A DNA stretch of 64,000 nt from Lentimonas sp002292345 (lineage in GTDB: Bacteria > Verrucomicrobiota > Verrucomicrobiia > Opitutales > Coraliomargaritaceae), in NCBI GenBank assembly GCA_964187655.1, contig CAXLMP010000108.1:1-64000 (forward strand). The letters are read 5' to 3'. Below the pieces are notes generated by a model that was given only the letters and a program-made list of their open reading frames with translations, had not been told where the DNA came from and ran no database searches. Position numbers and translations under genes: made by a program. Positions 36,397 to 45,641 of this stretch are shown here, piece after piece (position 1 is the stretch's first letter; every line of letters starts with the position of its first letter).

Positions 36397-38112
36397 CTAG
36401 GCCGTCGGCTTCCAGTCGATCAGCGTCACCTGCGGATAGCGGCTATTGCGCCAGTAGTTCCACGAAAAGCGCACCGCTAAATCAATCGACTGGCCCACTT
36501 CAGGCAAGCCGTGCATGCGCCATGCTATACCAGCGACGCCAGTTCGATTGCCGTCCATTTTCGGCATACGAAAGCGAAAGTTGCCCTCACCGAAGGGGTG
36601 CGGCGCTTCTTCGAGGACGACGCCACGCAAACCAAACACAGGCTCAGCATTGCCCTGACCAAAGGGATGCAAGCGATCTAACTCTTCGAGTAAGCCCTCT
36701 TCTAAATTTCCAACATCCAACCAAGTGGACAGCTGCAGCGATGGCTCAGGTAAGCCATCGGGATAAAGCACCTTCAAACTTTTGAGATAGCACTCCGTAA
36801 ATGCTTTTATATCCGCGACTTTCAGCGAAACACCTGCTGCCATCGGATGGCCGCCCCAGTGCCCAAGGAAGTCGGTACAGCGTTGAAAGACTTCGACTAA
36901 ATTCACCGTCGCCACACTGCGCCCGGAACCATGCGCCTCGTCACCATCCGCCCCGAGAATTACACATGGCTTATGAAAGTGACGACTCACGCGACTTGCC
37001 ACGATACCGACGACTCCAGGGTGCCAATCTTCGCCAAACAACACGATGCCCGGTTCATCCGCAAACTCCTCAGCCGCGCGCTGCTCTGCCTTTGCGGCAA
37101 TGCCCCGCTCGATACTTTGGCGCTCGCGATTCAACGTATCGAGCTCTTGCGCAATCTTTTGGCAGACAGCTAGATCGTCGCTCAACAGCAGATTCATCGG
37201 CAGTGACGCATCGCCCAAGCGACCACTCGCATTAATGCGCGGCGCTAGTTTAAACGAAATATCAGATGCCGCCATTTCTTGACCGGAATCCATACCGCTG
37301 ATTCCGGCTAAGGCGCCTACACCAATACGGCCATTCGCACGCAGATGGCGCAAGCCGAACCATGAGAGGATACGATTTTCTCCGCGCAACGGCACGAGGT
37401 CGGCAATTGTACCCATCGCGACGAGGTCTAGATAGTCTTTAAGTTGAATGCCATCTACGCGCGGATCTTCAGCCTCGCGCCGACTCTTCAGGAGCCCGTG
37501 CAAGAGCTTAAACACTAGACCCGCCGTACACAAATCGCGCCACGGCGCATCTTCAACATCGTTCACATGCGGATTTACAAAAATGCATCCTTCTGGCGCG
37601 ACTGTCTTAGTCTGGTGGTGATCGACCACGATCACATCGCAGCCTAACTCACGCAAATACGCGATCGGCTCATGCGCGTTGGTACCACAGTCCAGCGCAA
37701 TAAATAGATCTGGCACTTCGCCCGCGAAGACACGGTTGATCGCATCACGGCTCAAGCCGTAGCCCTCATCTAAACGCAGCGGGACACAATAGCGGGGTTC
37801 TAGCCCGAGCGTCCTCAACATACTGACAAGCTGCACAGTGCTAGTCACGCCATCGACATCGTAATCGCCAAACACCACGACCGACTCTGCAGCCTCAATT
37901 GCCTGCTCGATACGCGTCACCGCTGCACGAAGATTCTTCAGCGCAAATGGGTTATCTAGCTGGGCAAGGCGCGGGCGGAGGAATTCTTCCGCTGATTCGA
38001 CCGTCTCCAAATCGCGCTGTGAGAGTAATTTGCCCATCACTTTAGACACACCCAATTCCGCGCTTAAATCAGCGGCGACTGTGTTGTTGGTCTCAGTTAG
38101 GGTCCAAAGCAT
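36397..38112 (-). CDS. recJ: Single-stranded-DNA-specific 5'-3' exonuclease RecJ
   Basis: RecJ degrades 5'-ended single strands in RecF-pathway recombination and mismatch repair. The 571-residue protein has DHH-family motifs I-IV: F-G-D-Y-D-V-D-G (about 81-88), A-L-D-C-G-T-N, V-D-H-H-Q and R-I-N-A-S-G-R. A DHHA1 domain with G-G-H-P-M-A-A-G and a C-terminal OB fold follow (R-F-S-W-N-Y-W near the end). Length is typical. It lies downstream of secDF but is separated from it by a strong terminator, so it is probably expressed from its own promoter within 38113-38176. Confidence 0.95.
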   Translation of the reverse strand: MLWTLTETNNTVAADLSAELGVSKVMGKLLSQRDLETVESAEEFLRPRLAQLDNPFALKNLRAAVTRIEQAIEAAESVVVFGDYDVDGVTSTVQLVSMLRTLGLEPRYCVPLRLDEGYGLSRDAINRVFAGEVPDLFIALDCGTNAHEPIAYLRELGCDVIVVDHHQTKTVAPEGCIFVNPHVNDVEDAPWRDLCTAGLVFKLLHGLLKSRREAEDPRVDGIQLKDYLDLVAMGTIADLVPLRGENRILSWFGLRHLRANGRIGVGALAGISGMDSGQEMAASDISFKLAPRINASGRLGDASLPMNLLLSDDLAVCQKIAQELDTLNRERQSIERGIAAKAEQRAAEEFADEPGIVLFGEDWHPGVVGIVASRVSRHFHKPCVILGADGDEAHGSGRSVATVNLVEVFQRCTDFLGHWGGHPMAAGVSLKVADIKAFTECYLKSLKVLYPDGLPEPSLQLSTWLDVGNLEEGLLEELDRLHPFGQGNAEPVFGLRGVVLEEAPHPFGEGNFRFRMPKMDGNRTGVAGIAWRMHGLPEVGQSIDLAVRFSWNYWRNSRYPQVTLIDWKPTA

Positions 38113-38169
38113 AAATAAGGATGTTAGAAAGGTGGCACCGGTGGTTGGCGACTTTAATCGATCATTTAA

Positions 38170-38204
38170 AATTAAAAATGGCGAACCGTTGCCGATTCGC
38201 CATT
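38170..38204 (-). terminator. Rho-independent terminator of secDF-yajC
   Basis: On the minus strand, a perfect 9-bp stem aatggcgaa/ttcgccatt with a 10-nt loop is followed by TTTAATTTT. It begins 28 bp past the secDF stop. Confidence 0.85.
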
Positions 38205-38231
38205 CCTGTTTTAAATCAACTATTGATGGGC

Positions 38232-40769
38232 TTAATTCCCACTAGAGCTCTCCCACTCGTAGCGCTTCGGCGTGAGCTGATGCTCTTCGACGTGGCGACG
38301 GTCACCTTTATGCCACCAGTAAAATACGGGGCTAGCGATAAAGATTGAGGAGAACGTTCCGGTAAGAATACCAATAATAAAGATGAAAGAGAAATCAGTG
38401 ATGACTCCGGCTCCAAAGATGTACAGCGAAAGAGCCGCAAGCAATGTGGTGATACTGGTGAGCAATGTGCGAGAGAACACCCGACTGAGCGCAAGATTGA
38501 TAATCGAGCGCAAATCCGTACCCGGGTTGAGCTCAAGTTCTTCACGGATACGGTCGAAGGCAACGATCGTATCATTGATCGAGTAACCGACGATCATTAG
38601 GATCGCGGCCAACATCGGAGCGGTGAACTGACCACTCACAAAGATACCCAATTCGCCGCATATAACGAAGATGCCGATCGTCATCAAGACGTCGTGAATC
38701 GTTGCAACGACCGCGCCGACTCCGTAGCCGACTTCGAAGCGGAAAGCAACGTAGAGGAGGATGCCACCCAATGCGCACAGTACCGAGTAAAGAGCATTCC
38801 ATTGGATGCTCTTCGAAACAGATGCACCGATTTGAGTGATGCCGGTCTCGATTAGATTCGCATCCGGGAAAGCGGCTTGTAGCTGCTTGAGAACGGGTCG
38901 TGCTTCATCAAATGATGTCTGCAACTTCAGGATTTCAATATCCTGCCCAATCAGGCTCTGGTAGATCGGAGTCACATCGCCGAGATCTTGGTCCACCACC
39001 ACTTGCATGATCTCATCAGCACCGAGGCGTTGGTCATATGCGACTGTCATCTCATCACCTCCGGTGAAATCTTTACCCAAGATATTATCATGGTGAACAA
39101 CGACACTGACGACACCAGCGAGCACGATCAGCCAAGAAGCGATAAACGCAGGCTTACGGAATTTAAAGAAATCGAGCTTCTTGGATGGAAAAATATCCAT
39201 GCCCAAGACTTTTTTCAGCCCGATACGATGCACGAGGAAATCGACCAGGAATCGAGTGACGACCAATGCGCAGAAGATCGATGCACAGATACCAATTGCA
39301 AGCGTGATTCCGAAGCCCTTAACTGGGCCAGTGCCGAGCCAGATCAGGATCGATGCTGTGATTAGAGTCGTGACGTTGGCGTCCACAATCGTCGAAGTAA
39401 CCTTATCGAATGCACCTGCGGTGGCATTCTTAATACTTTTACCGCTCTTAAGCTCCTCGCGAATACGCTCAAAGATCAGAATGTTGGCATCCACACCCAT
39501 ACCGAGTGTCAGCACCAGTGCCGCGACACCAGGAAGTGTCAGCGTCGCACCGAGGCTGGCAAGCACACCGAGAACGATGACGATATTAACCAACGCAGAA
39601 ATGACCGCGACCACGCCGCCAGCAAAATAATAAAGGAGCATAAATCCGACCACTAGACCAGCACCCCACTGAGCCGCATTGATCGAGCTAGCACGTGCAC
39701 CTTCAGCCAATGTTGGTTGTACTTCATACATCTGGTCCACACGCAGCTCAACGGCGAGTGGGTTGTTCAGGACGTTGGCTAGGTCGATCGCCTCTCGTTG
39801 TGAGTAAGTACCAGTGATCTGCGCGCGACTGGAAAGAACACCATTCACGGTTGGCGCCGAGTAAAGCTTGCCGTCGAGGACGATAGCAAGCGGCTTGCCA
39901 ATCATTCTCCCAGTAACAGCAGCAAGAATATCCGCACCCTCGCTCGTCATCTCGAGATTGATCTGAAAACCACCAGTCTGCGTTTGCGAGACATAAGCAT
40001 CATCGACGATTTCACCAGTCGCTTCTGGGATTAGTTTGACAAACATGCGACGCTCAAAGACTTCACCCGTCTTACGATCTTCATTTTCTTCAGCGAGTAC
40101 TTCATAGCCGACAGGATATTTGCTCTTTGGAGTCGTGTCGGGGCTCAATGTCTCATGCACCGACCGGAACTCGAGGCGGGCGGGCTTTTTCAAGTCTTCT
40201 AGCACCTCTGGATTATCCTTAGTGGACAGGCCAGCGATTTGAATCTCAATCGCGTCATCGCCGACGGGACGAATGATTGGCTCGGCCACGCCGTGACCAT
40301 CCAAACGACTACCCATGATTTCGATGGCGTCCTTCAACTGCTCAGCTTGTTCGAATTTACTACCTGGAGCATCCTCTGCAATCTTCAGTGTCACACCAAC
40401 ACCGCCTTTAAGATCGAGGCCAAGGCGTAGATTACTCTGCGCGGAGGTGAGGATGTACTTAAGTAGAATATCGTTACGCTTATTTTGATTCGCAACGTCG
40501 CGCAGGTTCACCTGCGGAAAGAACACCGCATAGTCGATGTCTTCTTCAGCACCCATCTCACGTAATGCCAAAAACAGTGTTTTCGACTTCTTCGAATCCA
40601 CGCGAGCCCCAGCACGTGCCATGATGGAAGCGAACTCAGCATTTTCAGCAGTGGCCTGCGCGACGATGTAGTCCTCGAAAGGACGATCCTTTAAGGGAGA
40701 GATCTCAGCGACGCACCAAAAGATGATGACTGCCGTGAGGACGAATTTCCAAAATATGTTACCGGACAT
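38232..40769 (-). CDS. secDF: Fused protein-export membrane protein SecDF
   Basis: SecD and SecF act with SecYEG to pull exported proteins across the membrane using the proton gradient. Here they form one 845-residue chain. The SecD half (about 1-510) has a first helix, a large periplasmic domain with L-D-L-K-G-G-V and helices with G-M-G-V-D-A-N-I-L-I-F-E-R. The SecF half (about 525-845) has G-K-D-F-T-G-G and Y-S-I-N-D-T-I-V-A-F-D-R-I-R-E. Both RND-type proton-relay segments are present. Fusions of this kind are frequent in several phyla. yajC is 27 bp upstream, forming the usual yajC-secD-secF order. Confidence 0.96.
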   Translation of the reverse strand: MSGNIFWKFVLTAVIIFWCVAEISPLKDRPFEDYIVAQATAENAEFASIMARAGARVDSKKSKTLFLALREMGAEEDIDYAVFFPQVNLRDVANQNKRNDILLKYILTSAQSNLRLGLDLKGGVGVTLKIAEDAPGSKFEQAEQLKDAIEIMGSRLDGHGVAEPIIRPVGDDAIEIQIAGLSTKDNPEVLEDLKKPARLEFRSVHETLSPDTTPKSKYPVGYEVLAEENEDRKTGEVFERRMFVKLIPEATGEIVDDAYVSQTQTGGFQINLEMTSEGADILAAVTGRMIGKPLAIVLDGKLYSAPTVNGVLSSRAQITGTYSQREAIDLANVLNNPLAVELRVDQMYEVQPTLAEGARASSINAAQWGAGLVVGFMLLYYFAGGVVAVISALVNIVIVLGVLASLGATLTLPGVAALVLTLGMGVDANILIFERIREELKSGKSIKNATAGAFDKVTSTIVDANVTTLITASILIWLGTGPVKGFGITLAIGICASIFCALVVTRFLVDFLVHRIGLKKVLGMDIFPSKKLDFFKFRKPAFIASWLIVLAGVVSVVVHHDNILGKDFTGGDEMTVAYDQRLGADEIMQVVVDQDLGDVTPIYQSLIGQDIEILKLQTSFDEARPVLKQLQAAFPDANLIETGITQIGASVSKSIQWNALYSVLCALGGILLYVAFRFEVGYGVGAVVATIHDVLMTIGIFVICGELGIFVSGQFTAPMLAAILMIVGYSINDTIVAFDRIREELELNPGTDLRSIINLALSRVFSRTLLTSITTLLAALSLYIFGAGVITDFSFIFIIGILTGTFSSIFIASPVFYWWHKGDRRHVEEHQLTPKRYEWESSSGN

Positions 40770-40796
40770 GGGATATTAATATGAATTCAGGTCGAA

Positions 40797-41123
40797 TTAC
40801 TCGACGATGGTTGCTTCGATTTTGCTGGAGACAAAGCCCTTGCCGAGTTCGACTCTTGTGTTATCGGCGATTTCGACGACAAAGCGATCGTCTTTCACGC
40901 GAGTAACCGTGCCGAAAAGACCGCCAGTCGTGACGATTTCATCGCCCTTCTTGATCTCACTAAGCATCTTATCATGCGCTTTCTGGCGTTTGCGCTGAGG
41001 CGCGATAATGAGAAACCACATGCCAAGAAACAACAGGACAATCGGCAGGAACTGCTCAAGCCCGCCGCCAGCGGGCGCTGCTTGAGCAAGAGGAAAGAGA
41101 GAATGAATTTCTGAAAGTACCAT
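40797..41123 (-). CDS. yajC: YajC, Sec translocase accessory subunit
   Basis: I chose the ATG at 41123 (108 residues); the frame extends to a TTG at 41156 without homologous sequence. A Gly/Ala-rich N-terminus is followed by a membrane helix (I-V-L-L-F-L-G-M-W-F-L-I) and the signature P-Q-R-K-R-Q-K. The cytoplasmic tail contains G-D-E-I-V-T-T-G-G-L-F-G-T-V and ends with conserved hydrophobic repeats. YajC forms a complex with SecDF and YidC. Its location directly before secDF confirms the assignment. Confidence 0.93.
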   Translation of the reverse strand: MVLSEIHSLFPLAQAAPAGGGLEQFLPIVLLFLGMWFLIIAPQRKRQKAHDKMLSEIKKGDEIVTTGGLFGTVTRVKDDRFVVEIADNTRVELGKGFVSSKIEATIVE

Positions 41124-41348
41124 AAGATTGTAAACGTTGAAAAACGGGAGAAGCAAAGGTAGTCGCCCCTAAATGGCAAGTATCTATTCTCTTTGTAGTG
41201 TTTTAGAGGTTTGATAATAAGTCAGGCTCAGCGCAATTCGGTTGATTTGTAGCAGGCGGCTTTATGATGCCTTGGGTGCTATCGCCGCGTTAAACGCACT
41301 TGAGATTCAATTTCGCCGACAAGAGCAGCACAGCCAGGCCACTCGAAA

Positions 41349-41414
41349 GGAGAGTGACCGATCCGCCCACAGCATTTCCCACTCGCAAATGAGGGCGAGT
41401 CGCCCTCAGTCCTT
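41349..41414. repeat. Two-armed palindromic repeat, copy 2
   Basis: The perfect palindrome gagggcgagtcgccctc (41391-41407) and its flanks repeat 302-330 almost exactly. A degenerate first arm (ggagagtgaccgatccgcccac, 41349-41370) matches the first arm of copy 1. The element ends at the base before the menA stop codon, so it forms the 3' end of the menA transcript. The rest of the yajC-menA gap (41124-41348) shows nothing recognisable. Confidence 0.75.
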
Positions 41415-42302
41415 TTACAAAAGAACCCCGAGCAGCAATCCGCCGGAAAATAGCATACCATACGCCGCGACTACTTTCGCCGAACCCTTCAACGCTTCCA
41501 GAAACTCCTCCGGCCCCTCGGCGACAGGCAAACGCACGCCTAACAACACCGCATACCCTACTGGCAGGAGCGCAATAACCACAAACGGGCCATATCCGAT
41601 CGCCCAGAAGCCGAGCACCACCGCTCCCGCAAGCAAAGCCGACACATAATACTGAATCTGCGCAAAACGGCGCCCAAACAAGACCACCAAGGTGCGCTTT
41701 CGCGCCGCGCGATCCTCCTCGAGGTCTCGGTAATTGTTCACCACTAGGATATTATTGACCAACAAGCCGCAACCGAACCCCAACAACAACACCTTGCCCG
41801 AAATCGCGCCTGCCTGCACATAATACGTGCAGCCCACCGCCACGAAGCCGAAAAATAGCACCACGAACACATCGCCAAGCCCATTATACGCCAACGGATA
41901 GGGCCCACCCGTATAAAGCCACGCACACGCTACGCTCGTCACCCCAACCACCAACAGCCACCACCCGCCAAACGGGATCAACCCGAGCCCCACACAAAAC
42001 CCGACCGCCAACACCAGAATCGTCGCTCGCCGCATAGTATGAGGGGTAATCAATCCTGCCGCCACTGCTCGCCGCGGGCCAAGCCGCCCCTCAGTATCAG
42101 TGCCTTTGATCCCGTCCAGATAGTCATTGGCGAAATTCGTGCCGATCTGAATCAACAGCGCAAAGACCAAACAAATAGCCGCCCCCCGCCAATCAAAGTA
42201 CCCATCCACATACGCTAGGCTCGACGCCAGTAAGACTGGCACCACTGCCGCTGGCAAGGTCTTCGGACGCAGCGCTTCGAACCAAATATTTAAAGAGGAC
42301 AT
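41415..42302 (-). CDS. menA: 1,4-Dihydroxy-2-naphthoate polyprenyltransferase
   Basis: MenA attaches the isoprenoid tail to DHNA, giving demethylmenaquinone. The 295-residue UbiA-family membrane protein has eight or nine predicted helices. The two aspartate-rich motifs are N-F-A-N-D-Y-L-D-G-I-K-G-T-D (first, about 56-69) and N-N-Y-R-D-L-E-E-D (second). L-G-P-R-R-A-V near residue 77 and the length fit MenA rather than other UbiA enzymes. With menC-menE at 10.6-13 kb it shows that the classical menaquinone pathway is used. Its 3' end abuts a palindromic repeat that may act in termination. Confidence 0.9.
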   Translation of the reverse strand: MSSLNIWFEALRPKTLPAAVVPVLLASSLAYVDGYFDWRGAAICLVFALLIQIGTNFANDYLDGIKGTDTEGRLGPRRAVAAGLITPHTMRRATILVLAVGFCVGLGLIPFGGWWLLVVGVTSVACAWLYTGGPYPLAYNGLGDVFVVLFFGFVAVGCTYYVQAGAISGKVLLLGFGCGLLVNNILVVNNYRDLEEDRAARKRTLVVLFGRRFAQIQYYVSALLAGAVVLGFWAIGYGPFVVIALLPVGYAVLLGVRLPVAEGPEEFLEALKGSAKVVAAYGMLFSGGLLLGVLL

Positions 42303-42326
42303 ATTTTAAGAGACTTAAAACGGGAG

Positions 42327-42368
42327 AGCTGAGACTTGAGAGAGGAAACTTGAGACGGCAGACCTGAG
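42327..42368. repeat. Three tandem degenerate 14-bp (2 x 7) repeats
   Basis: Consecutive units agctgagacttgag, agaggaaacttgag and acggcagacctgag keep exact 14-bp spacing with a G-A-G ending. The block lies in the 255-bp divergent spacer between menA and the zinc-ribbon gene. It resembles the 7-bp arrays at 57314 and 57933. Confidence 0.5.
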
Positions 42369-42557
42369 TTAGAAATAAGAACCCCTAGCTCGCCAAGCGG
42401 ATAATTATACTGTAACTAAAAGCTATTACCCGCAAGCTGAACCACTCGCAAAAAGAACCTATTCCCCTCAGGCCGCAAATCCTTATCTCACGCCGTCTCC
42501 AGTCACTTTTTCCTACTTCACAACAAAACGAGCGTGTGGTTGAGCCATCCACTTCCC

Positions 42558-42899
42558 ATGAAAAACTGTCCCTACTGCGCTGAAGAGATCCAAGACGACG
42601 CCATCAAATGCAAGCATTGCGGCGAATTTCTCGACGGTGCCATGCGCCATCCCGCGCTTCCAACGGACCCGCCCGCCAAGGGTAAATGGTATTTCAACAC
42701 CTCCAGTGTCGTTATTGCATTGCTCTGCGCCGGCCCGCTCGCACTGCCACTCATCTGGTGGAATCCGCGCTGGGACACCGAGCGTAAAGCGATCCTGACC
42801 GTCATCGTGCTGCTCCTCTCGTGGCTACTCATCATTGCCAGCCTCGAAGCACTGCGCACAATCGAAGATATCTATACTGAGTTGATGCGTAGTTTGTAG
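42558..42899 (+). CDS. Zinc-ribbon membrane protein
   Basis: The ATG at 42558 gives 113 residues. A treble-clef zinc ribbon uses C4-x2-C7 and C18-x2-C21 (C-P-Y-C, C-K-H-C-G-E-F-L). A Pro-rich linker and two hydrophobic helices follow, near 49-65 and 78-95. Small proteins of this design are common and their function is unknown; the ribbon would lie in the cytoplasm. The stop codon TAG is part of a tgtagcgac sequence that also ends the gene at 44826. Both are followed by the same palindromic repeat. Confidence 0.75.
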   Translation: MKNCPYCAEEIQDDAIKCKHCGEFLDGAMRHPALPTDPPAKGKWYFNTSSVVIALLCAGPLALPLIWWNPRWDTERKAILTVIVLLLSWLLIIASLEALRTIEDIYTELMRSL

Positions 42900-42920
42900 C
42901 GACGACGCGGGTCCGACCTG

Positions 42921-42944
42921 GCCTCGATCATAAGATCGGGGAGC
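42921..42944. repeat. Stop-codon-adjacent palindromic repeat, copy 1
   Basis: The palindrome gcctcgatc..gatcggggagc (24 bp) lies 22 bp past the zinc-ribbon gene stop. An inverted copy with 22 of 24 identical bases is at 44840-44863. Both copies follow a tgtagcgac that provides the upstream gene's stop. Confidence 0.65.
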
Positions 42945-43092
42945 AGCATACAGGCGCCGAACTACAAATCGATCTGGCCAATAAGCCACCCACCTCCATT
43001 GATAGAGCTCGGATCTCCCGCGGACTCTGCCACTTTGAGTTGTACCCCGCTGCCGCTCAGGTCTTCAAACAAATCAGTCGATCAAAACTCAA

Positions 43093-43353
43093 CTACCACA
43101 CCACGGGTAGCGCGTCATACCCAGCAAGAATAGGACCGGCCAGAATGCAGAGGATGCCGAGCATTTGAATGAGAAATGGATATTTCGCTGCACCCCAATA
43201 CCTGATCAAAAAGACCAATTGAACTGGAAATAACAACAAACACGCGAGCCCCCACCAAACACTTGCGCGAAAGCTCTCTATCAAAAAAAAGATGGTTCCA
43301 GCGAGCACTATTGTCACACCAATTACCACCAAACCCATAGACACTATTTCCAT
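43093..43353 (-). CDS. Small membrane protein, unknown function
   Basis: The 86-residue frame encodes three hydrophobic helices (about 5-25, 32-50 and 61-80) joined by short polar turns. It has an N-terminal start M-E-I-V-S-M and an aromatic-rich middle (S-V-W-W-G-L-A). I know no family for it. The hydrophobic periodicity over the whole length argues for a real membrane protein, but size and isolation keep confidence moderate. Confidence 0.5.
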   Translation of the reverse strand: MEIVSMGLVVIGVTIVLAGTIFFLIESFRASVWWGLACLLLFPVQLVFLIRYWGAAKYPFLIQMLGILCILAGPILAGYDALPVVW

Positions 43354-43923
43354 ATAAATTATTCCTACTACTTTTTATTTCACTTTAAATAATCCGCCAG
43401 TGCGCCAATTATCACCGCTAAAAGACTCAACTACCTGTAAGCGGTATAGCACTTCTAGCTCGGGACCTATACATAGCAAACTTAATTAGATGATCTATGT
43501 AACTATTTACAAAATAGCATTAAAGTGATTTTAATAACGCTCCTATTGTGCGTCAAAATGTCATCATCCCGCTGAAGAGCTGACTTCACTCGCAATGTAC
43601 ACAACTCAAATATTTCCACAGGTGGAGTTCTGACGGAGATGGCCTAGCAATCATTACTTTCCGACTAAAATTAAAACCCGCATTCTGCGGTAGCCAAATC
43701 AGAGCCGGGCAAGAATCACCCGCAGACTCTGCCGACTCAAACTCACTGAATCAACGTGGCTGCGGCGTTTTTAGATAGGTCGCGAATTCAGACAATACGC
43801 TCAATTGATACGACGCAAATAATGCGTAAGAGCCTAGGTTCACGATTAAGCCTCGATCAATTGATGGCACTCAAAGGTAAATCGCATTTGCGCTTTGCTC
43901 AGTAGCGCTTAAACACAGCTACC
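43354..43923. other. 570-bp gap without a recognisable gene
   Basis: No supported reading frame or RNA was found on either strand. The segment is AT-richer than its surroundings in its first half. A 16-bp stretch, cccgcagactctgccg (about 43718-43733), resembles cccgcggactctgcca near 43016, hinting at degenerate remnants of a repeat or decayed gene. The promoter of the following nucleotidyltransferase gene is presumably near its end. Confidence 0.4.
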
Positions 43924-44826
43924 ATGCAACCGACACTTTTGATTCTCGCAGCCGGAATGGGCAGCCGCTACGGCGGCCTCAAGCAACTCGACCCGATGGG
44001 CCCGAGCGGTGAAACCGTGCTCGACTACTCCGTATTCGATGCCATCCGCGCAGGCTTCGGCAAAGTGGTGTTTGTCATTCGCCGCGACTTCGCAGACGAT
44101 TTCAAATCCGCAATCGGCGATAAATTCGAGAGTCGCATCGAAGTGGCCTATGCGTTTCAAGACTTGGCTGATCTACCCGACGGGTTCAGCGTTCCTGAAG
44201 GCCGCGAAAAACCGTGGGGCACTGCCCATGCAGTGCGCGCCGCCCGGAACGAAATCGACACCCCCTTCGCTGTGATCAACGCCGACGACTTCTACGGCCA
44301 AGACGCCTACAAAAAACTGGCGCAGTATTTTGCACACAGCCCCGACGCTGCTGGACTGCGCACCTGCATGGTTGGCTATCCGCTAAAGAACACCCTCTCC
44401 GAGCACGGCTGCGTGAATCGCGGCATCTGCCGCGTCGAACGCGGCGCGCTGCAGACCGTCGAAGAACATTGTACGATTTCCCGCGGAGCGGACGGTAGCG
44501 TGCGCGGCGACAATTTGGCAGGCGACTCAGTGGAGATCGCACCAGAAGCCATCGTCTCAATGAATTTCTGGGGCTTTACCCCGGCACTGTTCCCGAGCTT
44601 GGAGGCCTTATTTATCGAATTCCTCGAAACACACGGACAGGAAATGAAGTCGGAGTGTTACATCCCGACTGTGATTGATGCCCTGATTCAGACCGAACAA
44701 ACCGAGTGCGCGGTCATCGAGACCGACGGCGCTTGGTTTGGTGTGACTTATCCTGACGACAAGCCCGTGGTGCAAGCTAGCATCGCTGAACTAATCGCAA
44801 GCGGAGAGTATCCGAAGCAGGTGTAG
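43924..44826 (+). CDS. Nucleotidyltransferase (sugar-nucleotide pyrophosphorylase-like)
   Basis: The 300-residue protein begins with the GT-A/NTP-transferase signature L-A-A-G-M-G-S-R-Y-G-G-L-K-Q (8-21). It contains G-T-A-H-A-V (substrate loop) and the metal site I-N-A-D-D-F-Y-G. It would couple an NTP to a sugar phosphate or similar, but the exact substrate is not evident. Similar proteins often sit beside kinases of the aminoglycoside-phosphotransferase fold; none is here. It stands alone, and its stop codon lies in a repeat-like tgtagcgac. Confidence 0.8.
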   Translation: MQPTLLILAAGMGSRYGGLKQLDPMGPSGETVLDYSVFDAIRAGFGKVVFVIRRDFADDFKSAIGDKFESRIEVAYAFQDLADLPDGFSVPEGREKPWGTAHAVRAARNEIDTPFAVINADDFYGQDAYKKLAQYFAHSPDAAGLRTCMVGYPLKNTLSEHGCVNRGICRVERGALQTVEEHCTISRGADGSVRGDNLAGDSVEIAPEAIVSMNFWGFTPALFPSLEALFIEFLETHGQEMKSECYIPTVIDALIQTEQTECAVIETDGAWFGVTYPDDKPVVQASIAELIASGEYPKQV

Positions 44827-44839
44827 CGACTCAGCCAAT

Positions 44840-44902
44840 GCTCCCCGATCTCACGATCGAGGCGACACTCTACAGATGTAGCCTCCGTCGTTAGACGGGG
44901 GT
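44840..44902. repeat. Stop-codon-adjacent palindromic repeat, copy 2, plus a second hairpin
   Basis: 44840-44863 is the inverted copy of 42921-42944 (gctccccgatc..gatcgaggc). It is followed by a second hairpin, cctccgtc/gacggggg (about 44882-44901), beginning tgtagcc. Together they fill the 87-bp gap between two convergent genes and could act as a terminator for either. Confidence 0.65.
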
Positions 44903-44913
44903 CGATGCCAAAC

Positions 44914-45534
44914 TCAGCCTGCCGCGCCATCAATTTTAGGCATCTGCGAGCGTTTCTTAATGAAGCGGACGATCGTGCAGATCACGAAATACATGAGGAT
45001 CAGCACCAAGACACCTGCTAGGATTGGCACTAAGAGCGCCAGTCCTGCCGTCAATATCGAGCCGCCAAGTTCGGCGGTCGATATTAGCGGATTACCGATA
45101 CCGCCAGTCGTCGCGGTCGATGTGCCGCGTGTAATCACTGACGCACCCTGAACGAGTCCAGCCGTGCCGCCGCCTGCGATAGTCGCTGCAATCCACTTGA
45201 ATGAGCCATCACCAATAATGTCCGGCATCATCGTTCCAGTAATAAACGTACCAGCAACCACAGCAGCAGGCGTCGCCACCGTATCGAGAGCATTATCCAA
45301 CAACGGGATATAGTAGCTACCAATCTCCAGCGCAGTAGCGATTCCGAGGGCAAGCGTTACCCATGGATTACCAAGCCACTCTTGATCGCCAAGCATCGCC
45401 TGAACATCCACTTCACCAAATATTTCCAGATTCCCACTGGCCGCGAGGCTAGTGATAAAGAGAGGGACGAATACACGAAAGCCACAGGCCGCAGCCAGAC
45501 CGATGCCCACAAAAAGTGCCATTATTTCATTCAT
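44914..45534 (-). CDS. DUF4126 membrane protein
   Basis: The 206-residue protein has predicted helices near 3-25, 57-75, 83-105, 117-135 and 155-190. Its N-terminus G-I-G-L-A-A-A-C-G-F-R-V-F-V-P and the Gly/Ala-rich middle (A-G-G-G-T-A-G-L-V-Q-G) are DUF4126 features. Function is unknown; the family is found in many bacteria. A basic tail (F-I-K-K-R-S-Q) is likely cytoplasmic. It appears monocistronic, 107 bp upstream of the gcvP 3' end on the same strand as gcvP. Confidence 0.78.
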   Translation of the reverse strand: MNEIMALFVGIGLAAACGFRVFVPLFITSLAASGNLEIFGEVDVQAMLGDQEWLGNPWVTLALGIATALEIGSYYIPLLDNALDTVATPAAVVAGTFITGTMMPDIIGDGSFKWIAATIAGGGTAGLVQGASVITRGTSTATTGGIGNPLISTAELGGSILTAGLALLVPILAGVLVLILMYFVICTIVRFIKKRSQMPKIDGAAG

Positions 45535-45641
45535 TATGCAGAACAGAATAACGGGTTGAGCATAATTGGGAAAGCCTCGAATTCGGTAGGTGCAAACTCC
45601 TTTTATTCCGTCGCAAGACAGGAGTTCTTCATGGCAACTTC

